Assembly (NCBI RefSeq): GCF_009712475.1
Contig: NZ_VCJO01000002.1
Span: 124,001-188,000, forward strand
From: Micromonospora sp. CP22
GTDB lineage: Bacteria > Actinomycetota > Actinomycetes > Mycobacteriales > Micromonosporaceae
Reading direction: 5' to 3'
DNA: 64,000 nt
In this document: positions 1 to 8,861 of the stretch, piece after piece
How the letters are laid out: every line of letters begins with the position of its first letter
Numbering within the stretch: the first letter of the stretch is position 1
Notes under the pieces: generated by a model
The model's input: the letters and a program-made list of their open reading frames with translations, nothing else
What the model was told of the DNA's origin: nothing
The model's database searches: none
Translations under genes and position numbers: made by a program

Positions 1-176
1 CCCACGATCTGGTCGAGGATCCACATCTGCCGCTGTTGTGGGGTGAGCAGCACCGGACGCGCCGGATCGCTGCGCCGTTCGACGGTCAGCCGTGGCCCCC
101 GTTGGACGCCCTCGGCCCGCAGCCGACTGTCGAGCAGCGCGAGCCGCTCCGGGCTGAGGTTCAGGCGGAGACTCAT
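1..176 (-). CDS. NRPS, N-terminal fragment of the next module (runs off window)
   Basis: The start codon lies at 176 and overlaps the stop of the upstream NRPS gene in an ATGA junction, so translation is probably coupled. The 58 visible residues begin MSLRLNLSPERL and reach a PQQRQMWILDQ stretch, which matches the opening motif of a condensation domain (compare PQQRMWFLDQ in the neighbouring glycine module). It is therefore the start of another C-domain module acting after the Gly module. Its substrate cannot be predicted because the adenylation domain lies outside the window. Confidence 0.85.
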   Translation of the reverse strand, partial: MSLRLNLSPERLALLDSRLRAEGVQRGPRLTVERRSDPARPVLLTPQQRQMWILDQIV

Positions 177-3100
177 CGGTCGCCCTCGCCACGCAACTCG
201 GCGGCGACCTCGTCGTCGCCGAGGTCCGACATCTCGAGGATCAGCTCCGCCATCCGCTCGACCGTCTCCGGGCTGTCGGCGAGTTCGCCCACCGCGACCG
301 CGAGACCCGCGACCGTCGGATCCCGGAAGATCCGCTGGAGCGGAACGTTCACCCCGAAGGCGGTACGGACCCGGACCAGCACCCGGGTGCTCAGCAGCGA
401 GTGCCCGCCGAGGGCGAAGAAGTCGTCCCGGACCCCGATCCGGTCCACGCCCAGGACCTCTTCCCAGATCGCCGCGACGACCTTCTCGGTGGCGCTGCGC
501 GGCGCGACGTACTCGCGCTCGACCATGCCCGGCCGGGGCAGCGCCGACCGGTTGATCTTCCCGTTGGCGGTGAGCGGGAAGCTCTCCTGCTCCACGATCA
601 CCGGCGGGACCATGTACTCCGGCAGCCGGTCGGCCAGCCGCCGCTGGAGGGCGGCGCGGTCGAGTGGTCCGGCGCCGTCGGCGAGCCGGACGTAGCCGAC
701 CAGGCGCTGGTCGCCGGGGGTGTCCTCACGGACGATCGCCACCGCCTCGACGATCGTGTCGTCGGCCAGGAGGGCCGCTTCGACCTCGCCGAGTTCGACC
801 CGGTAGCCCCGGAGCTTGACCTGGTGGTCGAGCCGCCCGAGGAATTCGAGTTCGCCGTTGCTGTCCCGGCGCACCAGGTCGCCGGTGCGGTACCAGAGCC
901 CTTCCCCGTCGGCACGGGAGACGAACCGGTCGGCGGTCAGCTCGGGGCGTTGCCAGTAGCCGAGGCTCACGCCGCTGCCACCGATCCACAGCTCACCCGG
1001 TACACCGATCGGCGCGGGCAGGCCGCTCGGTTCCACCACCAGCAGGTCGGTGTTGGCGATCGGCTCACCCAGGCGGACCGGACCGTCACCCACCCGGTCG
1101 ACCGAGGACCAGATGGTGGTCTCCGTCGGGCCGTACATGTTCCACGTCTCGTCGACGACGGCCGTCAGGTCCGTGGCCAGCGCGGGCGGTAGGGCCTCCC
1201 CACCGACGAGCGCGCGGAACGAGCCCGCCGGACGCCACCCCTGGTCGAGCAGCATCCGCCAGGTGGTGGGCGTGGCCTGCATGAGGTCGGCGCCGCTCTC
1301 GTCGATCAGCGCCGCCAGGCGGACGGCGTCGACGACCACGTCGCGCTCGGCCAGCACCACCGTGCCGCCGATGCTCAGCGGCAGCAGCAGTTCGAGCATG
1401 GAGATGTCGAACGAGAAGGTGGTCACGGCGACCAGGACCTCACCGGCCGACATGCCGGGCCGCTCGGCCATCGAGCGCAGGAAGTTGTCGAGTGCCCGGT
1501 GCGGTACGACGACACCCTTGGGCACGCCGGTGGAGCCCGACGTGTAGATGACGTACGCGGTGTCCCCACCGTTTCGCCCGTCGACCGGGCGCGGCACCGA
1601 GCCACCGTCGGTGGCCGGGGCGCTGCCCGGCAGGTCCAGCAGCTCGATCGCCACCCCGCCCAGCGGCCCGCTGGTCTCCTCGACGGCGATGGCGAGGCTC
1701 AGCCCGGAGTCCTCGACCGTGTGCCGGATCCGCGCCTCGGGGAAGGCGGGGTCGATCGGCACGTACGCGGCACCGCAGCTGAGCACGGCGAGCAGCGAGA
1801 TGATGATCCGCTCGTCCCGGGGCAGGCAGATGCCCACGAGGCTGCCTCGGCCCACCCCGCGCGCCTGGAGCCGGACCGCCAGCGCGTCCACCTCGCTGAT
1901 CAACTCGCGGTACGTCAACTTCCCACGGCCGATCACGGCCACGTCGTCGGGACGCAGCGCCGCGCTCTGCCGGACGAGGTCGTCGGCCAGGCCGCTGCCG
2001 CCCCAGTCCTTGCGCGGTCCCCGCCCGAGGGCTTCGATCTGCCGCAGGTCAGCCGGGTCGAGGAGGTTGACGGCGGACACCGGCTTGTCGGGCTCGTCGA
2101 GCAGCCCGGCGATCAGGGCGGTGAGTTCCCGCCCGAGCCGCTCGATGGTCGGCGGGTCGAACAGGTCGGTGCTGTACTCGAACCAGCCGGTCAGCCCGGC
2201 GCTCTCGAAGACCTGGAGTTCCAGGTCGAAACGAGCCGTACGGCTCGGGATGTCGAGCGGTTCGAGCGACAGTCCACCGGCCGAGAACGTCGGGATGTCG
2301 ATGTTCTGGTAGATGAAGGACACCTGGAACAGCGGGCTGCGCGCCGCGTCCCGTTCGGGCTGGACCGCGTCGACGATCTGCTCGAAGGAGAGCTCCTGGT
2401 GGGCGAAGGCACCCAGCGCCGTGGACCGCACCTGCTGGACGAGGGTCCGGAAGTCGGCGTCGGGGTCGATCCGGACCCGCATCGGCAGCATGTTGACGAA
2501 GTAGCCGATCAGATGCTTGATCTCGTCGCGGTCCCGGTTGGCGGTGGGCACCCCGACGACCACGTCGTCGGTGCGGCTGACCCGCGCCAGCAGGACGGAG
2601 AAGGCGGCCAGGGTGGCCATGAACGGGGTGACCCCCGCGTCCTTGCAGAACGCGCGCAGCCGGTCGAACATGGCCGGTTCGAGTTCGAACAGGACGGTGG
2701 AGCCCCGGATGCCCTGGACCGGCGGGCGGGGACGGTCGGCCGGCAGGTCGATGCCGCCCGGCACACCCTCCAGCGTCTGCCGCCAGTAGTCGAGGTCGGG
2801 GGCGGCGGCCCCCTCCTGCATCCGGCGGTGTTGCCACTGGGAGTAGTCCGAGTACTGGATCGGCAGTTCGGGCAGTTCCGCCCGGGGCCCGCCGGTGATC
2901 TCCCCGTACAGTGCCGCGAGTTCGGTGAGGAACTGCGTGGTCGACCAGAGGTCGGCGGCGATGTGGTGGATGGTGACCAGCAGGATGTGGTCGTCGGCGC
3001 TCAGCCGGAGGAACCTCAGGCGCAGCAGGGGGCCGGTCTCGATGTCGAAGGCGCGGTTGAACTCCCGCTGGGCCCGCTCCTGGATCGCGTCCCACGCGTC

Positions 3101-3451
3101 CGGGGCGGCCAGTTCCGGGTGGTCCTCGACCACGAGTTCCGGTTCCAGCCAGGGGTGGACGACCTGCACCGGGCTGCCGTCCTCGTCCCGGAAGGTCGTG
3201 CGCAGCGCCTCGTGACGTTCGACGATCCGGTTGACCGCCTTCGACCACGCCTCGATGTCCAGCGGTCCGGTGATCCGGATGGCCCGGGGAAGGTTGTTGG
3301 AGGTGTTCCCGGGCATGAGTTGATCGAGGAACCACATCCGCTGCTGCGGGAACGATGCGGGAAACTCGCGCTGCCGGCGGCGGCGGAGTCCTTCGATCAG
3401 CAGTGCCCGCTTCTCCTCGACGGTGAGCTGATCCGGGTCTATCGCGGCCAT
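173..3451 (-). CDS. NRPS module C-A-PCP, predicted glycine-activating
   Basis: Single nonribosomal peptide synthetase module of 1092 residues. The condensation domain (about 30-460) has HHIAADL at 162-168, keeping the catalytic second His and the Asp, with Leu in place of the usual Gly. The adenylation domain (about 480-1000) carries YTSGSTGVPKG, FDISMLE and MYGPTETTIW; aligning these to the GrsA/EntF positions gives the code DILQLGMIWK, close to published Gly codes. The carrier domain ends the module with LGGHSLLS. There is no methyltransferase insert, so sarcosine would need an enzyme acting in trans. It follows the PKS gene by one base and overlaps the next NRPS gene, so it belongs to one operon. 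The substrate call is inferred by eye alignment. Confidence 0.93.
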   Translation of the reverse strand: MAAIDPDQLTVEEKRALLIEGLRRRRQREFPASFPQQRMWFLDQLMPGNTSNNLPRAIRITGPLDIEAWSKAVNRIVERHEALRTTFRDEDGSPVQVVHPWLEPELVVEDHPELAAPDAWDAIQERAQREFNRAFDIETGPLLRLRFLRLSADDHILLVTIHHIAADLWSTTQFLTELAALYGEITGGPRAELPELPIQYSDYSQWQHRRMQEGAAAPDLDYWRQTLEGVPGGIDLPADRPRPPVQGIRGSTVLFELEPAMFDRLRAFCKDAGVTPFMATLAAFSVLLARVSRTDDVVVGVPTANRDRDEIKHLIGYFVNMLPMRVRIDPDADFRTLVQQVRSTALGAFAHQELSFEQIVDAVQPERDAARSPLFQVSFIYQNIDIPTFSAGGLSLEPLDIPSRTARFDLELQVFESAGLTGWFEYSTDLFDPPTIERLGRELTALIAGLLDEPDKPVSAVNLLDPADLRQIEALGRGPRKDWGGSGLADDLVRQSAALRPDDVAVIGRGKLTYRELISEVDALAVRLQARGVGRGSLVGICLPRDERIIISLLAVLSCGAAYVPIDPAFPEARIRHTVEDSGLSLAIAVEETSGPLGGVAIELLDLPGSAPATDGGSVPRPVDGRNGGDTAYVIYTSGSTGVPKGVVVPHRALDNFLRSMAERPGMSAGEVLVAVTTFSFDISMLELLLPLSIGGTVVLAERDVVVDAVRLAALIDESGADLMQATPTTWRMLLDQGWRPAGSFRALVGGEALPPALATDLTAVVDETWNMYGPTETTIWSSVDRVGDGPVRLGEPIANTDLLVVEPSGLPAPIGVPGELWIGGSGVSLGYWQRPELTADRFVSRADGEGLWYRTGDLVRRDSNGELEFLGRLDHQVKLRGYRVELGEVEAALLADDTIVEAVAIVREDTPGDQRLVGYVRLADGAGPLDRAALQRRLADRLPEYMVPPVIVEQESFPLTANGKINRSALPRPGMVEREYVAPRSATEKVVAAIWEEVLGVDRIGVRDDFFALGGHSLLSTRVLVRVRTAFGVNVPLQRIFRDPTVAGLAVAVGELADSPETVERMAELILEMSDLGDDEVAAELRGEGDR

Positions 3452-3452
3452 G

Positions 3453-6400
3453 TCAGTGCCCTTCCGCGAGCATCGCTCGCAGCTGTCGGTCGATCTCCTC
3501 AGGGGTCATGTCGGTGACCATGTCGTCGATCTCGTCGGCGACCCGGACCAGCGGCACAGCCTCCGGCGCGGCGTCCCCGGCTCCCGCGATGAGCTCCGCG
3601 AGGTGCGCCACCGTGGGCGTGCCGTAGAAGTCCTTGAGGTCGAAGGACACGCCAAGGCGGCTGCGCACCCGGGTGCCGATCTGCACGGCGGCGATGGAGT
3701 GGCCGCCCAATGCGAAGAAGTCGTCGAGCACACCCACCTGGTCGATGCCGAGCGTCTCCTCCCAGATCGCCGCGATGTCCGCCTCGATCGGGGTACGCGG
3801 CTCGACCAGGGGCGTGTCGAGGGCCGGCCGAGGATGGCGGCTGCCCGCCTGTTCCGACTGGTCGGACACCCCGAACAGCACCTCGGTGGCCCGTTCCGCC
3901 AACGCCACCATCGCCGCCACCGGACGTGGCGTGACGAGCACGTGGCGGGGCAGGTCCCGGCAGGCCAGCACGGTGTCGAACGCGGCTCGGGCGGTCGCCA
4001 GGTCCAGACCGCGCGAGAGTTCGTCCAGGACGTCCGGCTCAGCCGGACGGTCGACGAGCGCGCGGGCCGCCTCGACGCTGCCGGTGATCTGCTCCATGAG
4101 GGAGTCGACGTCGTGTACGCGCTTGACCGAGTAGTCGGTGATCTCGACGAGCACCTTCCCCTCGGCGTCGAGGATCTCCATGTCGCACGAGAGCGTCTCG
4201 ACGGAGTCCCGGTTCCGCTCGGCCGCCCACGCGTGGCACCAGATCACCGGCGTCAGGGGGTGGTGCTGCCGGACGGCGCCGTAGCTCAACGGCAGGTAGT
4301 TCGGGTCGTCGGCGTCGATCCGGAAGACGCCCACCGCCATGTCGAGGAGGGCGGGGTGCAGGTGGTGCGTGTCGACGTCGTCCCAGAACCGCTCGTTGAG
4401 GGCCAGCCGGGCCAGCACGTGTCCCTCGCCCAGCTCCAACGTGTCCAGGACCTCCCACCGGGGGCCGACCTGGAACCGGAGCGGACCGTCGGTCCACCGC
4501 TCCGCGCGGGCCCGTTCGAGGATCTCCTGACGCGATCCCAGGGTCTCCCGGACGCGGCATTGGGCACGCACCTCGGCCAGGTCGCGGTAGGTGTCCTCGA
4601 CGGCGTCGGCGATCCGCGCCCATCCGGTGGCGTGTGCCTGCCAGACCCCACCGCTCGTGTCGCGGCTGCGGATGGTGAATTCGACGTTGCCCTCACCCAC
4701 CTCCCGCACGGTGGTGTGGATGGTGCGTTCGGCACCGTCGGGCACGACGACCGGCTGGACGAACATGATGTCGTGCAGTTCGACCGTGCCCCCGCCCGCG
4801 CGGTCGGCGAGAGCGGCTCGCACGATCTCCAGGTAGGCGGTGCCCGGGACGAGCCCGTGGCCCATGAGGCGGTGGTCGTCGACCACCCAGTCCTTGTCGG
4901 TACGCAGGGTCGTCGTGAGGACCTCCTCCGACTCGGACACCACGTTCCGGGAGCCGATCAGGGGGTGGTCCGACCCCGACGAGTCGGAACGGCCCGGCGC
5001 CCCGACCGGCATCGCCGATGCCATCCCGACGCCCTCCCAGCGCCCCCACTGCACCGACACGACCGGATGCCCGGCCAGCCCCTGGGTGGCGAGCGCGTCG
5101 AGCGCGGCGTTGGCCGCGGCGTAGTCGCCCTGCCCGAAGCCACCGGTGGTGACCGTCAGGGACGAGCACAGCATGAGGAAGTCGAGCTGGTGGTCGGCGA
5201 ACGCGGACGCCACGGCACGGGCTCCGTCGAGCTTGGGACGCACCACGTCGTCGACGCTGTCGACGGTCGACCGGGCCACCATGGCGCCACCGCTGACCCC
5301 GGCGGCGTGGATCACGCCGTCGAGCCGGTGACCACGGTCGGCGAGGTCGTCCACCAGGCGGGCCACCGCCGCCGGGTCGGACACGTCGCAGGCCAGGGTG
5401 ACGACCTCCGCCAGCTCGGCGACCGACTTCAACTGCTCCGCCAGTTCACCGGCGACCTCGCCGCGCCGGCCGACCAGGACCAGGGTGGGCCGGGTCACCC
5501 GGGAGGCGATGTGCTGCGCCAGCGCCAGACCGACGCCACCCAATCCTCCGGTGATCAGGTACGTCCCACCGTCGCGGAGCAGCGAGTGCCCGGGAGAGGT
5601 GACAGCCGGGGCGTACTCCCGGATCCAGCAGTGCCGCCCGCGCACCGCGACGACGCCGCTGTGCGCGGTGAGCGCCGCCACCACCGCCGGAATCCACGGG
5701 TCGTCCCCGGGGATGTCCACGACCAGTTGGCGGGAGCGGGGGCGCTCGTGCGCCAGCCCGGCGACGAGGCCCTGACCGATGGCGTCGGTGACCACCGTCC
5801 GCTCGTCGCCGAGTACGTCGAAGACCCCTCGGGTGAGCGTGGCGACCGTCAGCGGCGTCTCGGGGTCGAGCCCCTCCACCGCCTGGGACAGGTCGATCAG
5901 CCGTTGCGCGGTGCGCCGACGTCCGTCGGCCTCGTCAGCCGCCTCACCCGGTACGACCACGGCCACCAGTTCGGTTCCGCCGTCGGCGAGGGCCTCTGAG
6001 ATGTGTCGCGTCAGTGCCGGTCCGTCCAGTTCCGACGGTCCGATCCGGCGGACCGCGCGGCCGGACGCGTCGAGGGCCCGTGCGAGCGCGTCGCCGAGTC
6101 CGGTGGAGTCGTCGAGCACCACCCAACGCTGTTCGGGGCGGCCCTCGCCGACCGGCTTGGCGGCGGCTCGACGCCAGGTCGGCACGACGACCGGGCCGGT
6201 CGCCGAGGCATCGGCCGAAGCCGTACCCACCGCCCGGGTCTCGGGGTGGATCCAGTAGCGCTCGCGGGTCAGCGCGCGGGCCGGCACCTGCCGGGCCCGT
6301 CGCGCGGACGTCGGCGCGAGGCGGTGGTGGTCGAACTCGACACCGGCCGCCCACAACGTCCCCGCAGCGGCCAGCATGGTCTCCCGGTCGCTGACCCGGT

Positions 6401-8858
6401 CGTTCGGGTGGCGCAGCGAGGAGACCACGACGTGGTCGGGAGCCCGGTCGGGACGCAGGCGTACGAGGTCGCCCAGCGTACGGCCCGGTCCCACCTCCAG
6501 CAGCACCGTACGGTCGTCGGTCAGCAGCTCGGCGATCGCGTCGGCGAAGAGCACCGGCTCCCGCACGTGCCGTCCCCAGTACCCGGGGTCCTGGGCCTGC
6601 TCCGGGGTGATCAGCGATCCGCTGGTGTTCGAGTAGAACGGGATGTTCGGCGCGCGCAGCGTCGCCGTGGCCACGACCGCGCTGAGCGGCTCGACCGCCC
6701 CCTCCATCGCCGGGCTGTGGAATCCGTGCGAGGTGTGCAGCCTGCGGTTACCGACACCGGCCGAGTCCAGGTGCTTCTCCAGCCGGGTGATGGAGTCCAC
6801 CGGCCCGGAGACCGCCACCAGTTCCGGCGCGTTGACCGCCGCGACGACACAGTCCGGGGCCTCTTCGGCGAGCAGCTTCGTCACGTCGGACGCGGGGAGC
6901 GTCACCCCGAGCATGCCGCCGGTCGGCATCGTCTGGACCAGGCGTCCCCGGGCCGCGACCAGGCGGACCGCGTCGGGCAGGTCCATGACCCCCGCCAGGC
7001 AGGCCGCGACGTACTCGCCGATGCTGTGCCCGACCATCGCCGCCGGCTCGACACCCACCGACATCCAGGCGCGGGCCAGCGCGTACTCGACGGTGAACAA
7101 CGCCGGCTGGGTGAACTCGGTCCGGGCCAACCGCTCGTCGGCCTGCGGGGTGCGCTCGCCGAGGACCAGGTCGGCCAGGTCCAGACCGGCCTGCTCCTTG
7201 AAGGCCGCCGCGCACTCGTCGAAGGCGCGCGCGAAGGTCTCGTCGGCGGCGTACAGCCCGGCGGCCATGCCGGGGTACTGGGCACCCTGTCCGGGGAACA
7301 TGAAGATCACGCGGCGACGCGGGCGGCTCCGTACCACCTGACCGGGGTCCAGATCGCGCAGCCGGCGGACCGCTTCGTCGTGGCCGGTGGCCACGACGGC
7401 CGCCCGCCAGTCGAGGTCGCGGCGGCGCGACAGGGCAGCCGTGACCTCCGCGAGGGCGGGGCGCTGTTCCTCCAGGTGCGTGGCGAGGCGGTGGCCGGTC
7501 TCCACCACGGCCTGCGCGCTGCTGGAGGACAGCTCGAAGAGCAGCGGTTCGTCGTCGCTCGTGGCCGGGGACGCCGATGCCAGCTGCGGCGCCTCCTCCA
7601 GGATGACGTGGACGTTGGTCCCGCCGATCCCGAACGAGCTGACCCCGGCGATGCGTGGCCGGCTGCCGCGCGGCCAGGGCCGGGCTTCACTCAGCACCTC
7701 GAACCCGCTGGTGTCCAGCGCGAGCCGGGGGTTCGGCGAGGTGAAGTGGGCGGTGGGAGCGTGGCACTCGTTGACCAGCGACAGGACGGTCTTGATGAAG
7801 CCGCAGATCCCGGCGGCGGCGTCCAGGTGGCCGACGTTGCCCTTGACGGCCCCGAGCACCCGCGGGGTGGCCGACGTCTCGCCGAACACCTGACGCAGGG
7901 CCGCGACCTCGATCATGTCGCCCAGATCGGTAGCGGTGCCGTGCGCCTCCAGGTAATCGATCTCCTCCGGACCGACCCCGGCGACGGCGAGGGCCTCCCG
8001 GATCACCGACGCCTGACCGTCGACACTCGGCGCGGTGTAGCCGGCCTTGTGTCCACCGTCGTTGTTGACCGCCGTCCCTCGGATCACGGCGAGGATGGTG
8101 TCGCCGTCCTCGATCGCGTCTTCCAGGCGGCGCAGCACCACGACGCCGACACCGTTGCCGGGCACGGTCCCGTTGGCCTCGGCGTCGAACGGCCGACACG
8201 TCCCGTCCGGGCTGGCGATGCCGCCCTCCTGGTACGGGTAGCCCTGCTCCAGCGGCGCACCGATGCTCACGCCTCCGGCCAGCGCCGCGTCGCACTCACC
8301 GGCCAGCAGGCTCTGGCAGGCCAGGTGGACCGCGGTCAGCGACGTCGAGCAGGCGGTCTGGACCGTCATGGCCGGTCCGGTGAGCCCGAGCTTGTAGGCG
8401 ACGCGGGTGCAGAGGAAGTCCTTGTCGCTGGCCTGCATCACCTGGTACGGGCCCAGCGAGGACATCGCCGTGGTGTCCGGCAGCACGTTGTTCATGAGGT
8501 ACGTGTTCAGCGAGGAGCCGCCGAACACACCGACCCGGCCGTCGAAGGAGGCGGGGACGATGCCGGCGTCGTCGAGCGCCGCGAACGAGCACTCCAGGAA
8601 GATCCGCTGCTGCGGGTCGAGGACCTCAGCCTCTCTCGGGCTGAAACCGAACAGTCCCGCGTCGAACAGATCCGCCCCTTCCAGCACACCCTTGACCGGG
8701 ACCTGCCCCGGCTCGGCGGCCGACTCGTGGTCGAACCTCGTCAGGCAGTCCCGGCCGGTGACGACACCGCGCCAGAAGTCGTCGATGTCGTTCGCACCCG
8801 GAAACCGACCGGCCAAGCCGATGACTGCTACGCGTGGGAGATCTGTGTCCTGGGACAT
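3453..8858 (-). CDS. Type I PKS module KS-AT-KR-DH-ACP
   Basis: Modular polyketide synthase of 1801 residues that extends an acyl chain by one C2 unit and reduces and dehydrates it. KS (about 8-425): Cys170 in TACSTS, His306 in EAHGT, His344 in NVGH. AT (about 515-810): GQGAQ, Ser612 in GHSIGEY, and HGFHSP near 711, a malonyl-type signature. KR (about 1098-1260): GGLGGVG nucleotide motif, CSS at 1231-1233, Tyr1246, Asn1250, and no LDD motif. DH (about 1300-1580): His1329 within HRLMGHGLVP and Asp1506 in HPALLD. ACP: Ser1721 in GGHSI. The KR precedes the DH, the reverse of the canonical cis-AT order. It lies between the serine and glycine NRPS genes (3 nt and 1 nt gaps), which fits conversion of seryl-malonate into an alpha,beta-unsaturated unit. 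Confidence 0.94.
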   Translation of the reverse strand: MSQDTDLPRVAVIGLAGRFPGANDIDDFWRGVVTGRDCLTRFDHESAAEPGQVPVKGVLEGADLFDAGLFGFSPREAEVLDPQQRIFLECSFAALDDAGIVPASFDGRVGVFGGSSLNTYLMNNVLPDTTAMSSLGPYQVMQASDKDFLCTRVAYKLGLTGPAMTVQTACSTSLTAVHLACQSLLAGECDAALAGGVSIGAPLEQGYPYQEGGIASPDGTCRPFDAEANGTVPGNGVGVVVLRRLEDAIEDGDTILAVIRGTAVNNDGGHKAGYTAPSVDGQASVIREALAVAGVGPEEIDYLEAHGTATDLGDMIEVAALRQVFGETSATPRVLGAVKGNVGHLDAAAGICGFIKTVLSLVNECHAPTAHFTSPNPRLALDTSGFEVLSEARPWPRGSRPRIAGVSSFGIGGTNVHVILEEAPQLASASPATSDDEPLLFELSSSSAQAVVETGHRLATHLEEQRPALAEVTAALSRRRDLDWRAAVVATGHDEAVRRLRDLDPGQVVRSRPRRRVIFMFPGQGAQYPGMAAGLYAADETFARAFDECAAAFKEQAGLDLADLVLGERTPQADERLARTEFTQPALFTVEYALARAWMSVGVEPAAMVGHSIGEYVAACLAGVMDLPDAVRLVAARGRLVQTMPTGGMLGVTLPASDVTKLLAEEAPDCVVAAVNAPELVAVSGPVDSITRLEKHLDSAGVGNRRLHTSHGFHSPAMEGAVEPLSAVVATATLRAPNIPFYSNTSGSLITPEQAQDPGYWGRHVREPVLFADAIAELLTDDRTVLLEVGPGRTLGDLVRLRPDRAPDHVVVSSLRHPNDRVSDRETMLAAAGTLWAAGVEFDHHRLAPTSARRARQVPARALTRERYWIHPETRAVGTASADASATGPVVVPTWRRAAAKPVGEGRPEQRWVVLDDSTGLGDALARALDASGRAVRRIGPSELDGPALTRHISEALADGGTELVAVVVPGEAADEADGRRRTAQRLIDLSQAVEGLDPETPLTVATLTRGVFDVLGDERTVVTDAIGQGLVAGLAHERPRSRQLVVDIPGDDPWIPAVVAALTAHSGVVAVRGRHCWIREYAPAVTSPGHSLLRDGGTYLITGGLGGVGLALAQHIASRVTRPTLVLVGRRGEVAGELAEQLKSVAELAEVVTLACDVSDPAAVARLVDDLADRGHRLDGVIHAAGVSGGAMVARSTVDSVDDVVRPKLDGARAVASAFADHQLDFLMLCSSLTVTTGGFGQGDYAAANAALDALATQGLAGHPVVSVQWGRWEGVGMASAMPVGAPGRSDSSGSDHPLIGSRNVVSESEEVLTTTLRTDKDWVVDDHRLMGHGLVPGTAYLEIVRAALADRAGGGTVELHDIMFVQPVVVPDGAERTIHTTVREVGEGNVEFTIRSRDTSGGVWQAHATGWARIADAVEDTYRDLAEVRAQCRVRETLGSRQEILERARAERWTDGPLRFQVGPRWEVLDTLELGEGHVLARLALNERFWDDVDTHHLHPALLDMAVGVFRIDADDPNYLPLSYGAVRQHHPLTPVIWCHAWAAERNRDSVETLSCDMEILDAEGKVLVEITDYSVKRVHDVDSLMEQITGSVEAARALVDRPAEPDVLDELSRGLDLATARAAFDTVLACRDLPRHVLVTPRPVAAMVALAERATEVLFGVSDQSEQAGSRHPRPALDTPLVEPRTPIEADIAAIWEETLGIDQVGVLDDFFALGGHSIAAVQIGTRVRSRLGVSFDLKDFYGTPTVAHLAELIAGAGDAAPEAVPLVRVADEIDDMVTDMTPEEIDRQLRAMLAEGH

Positions 8859-8861
8859 ATT

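Noticed and set aside
173..3451. N-methyltransferase domain in the glycine module
   Set aside because: The protein length leaves room only for C, A and PCP, and no SAM-binding motif occurs between the A-domain core motifs.
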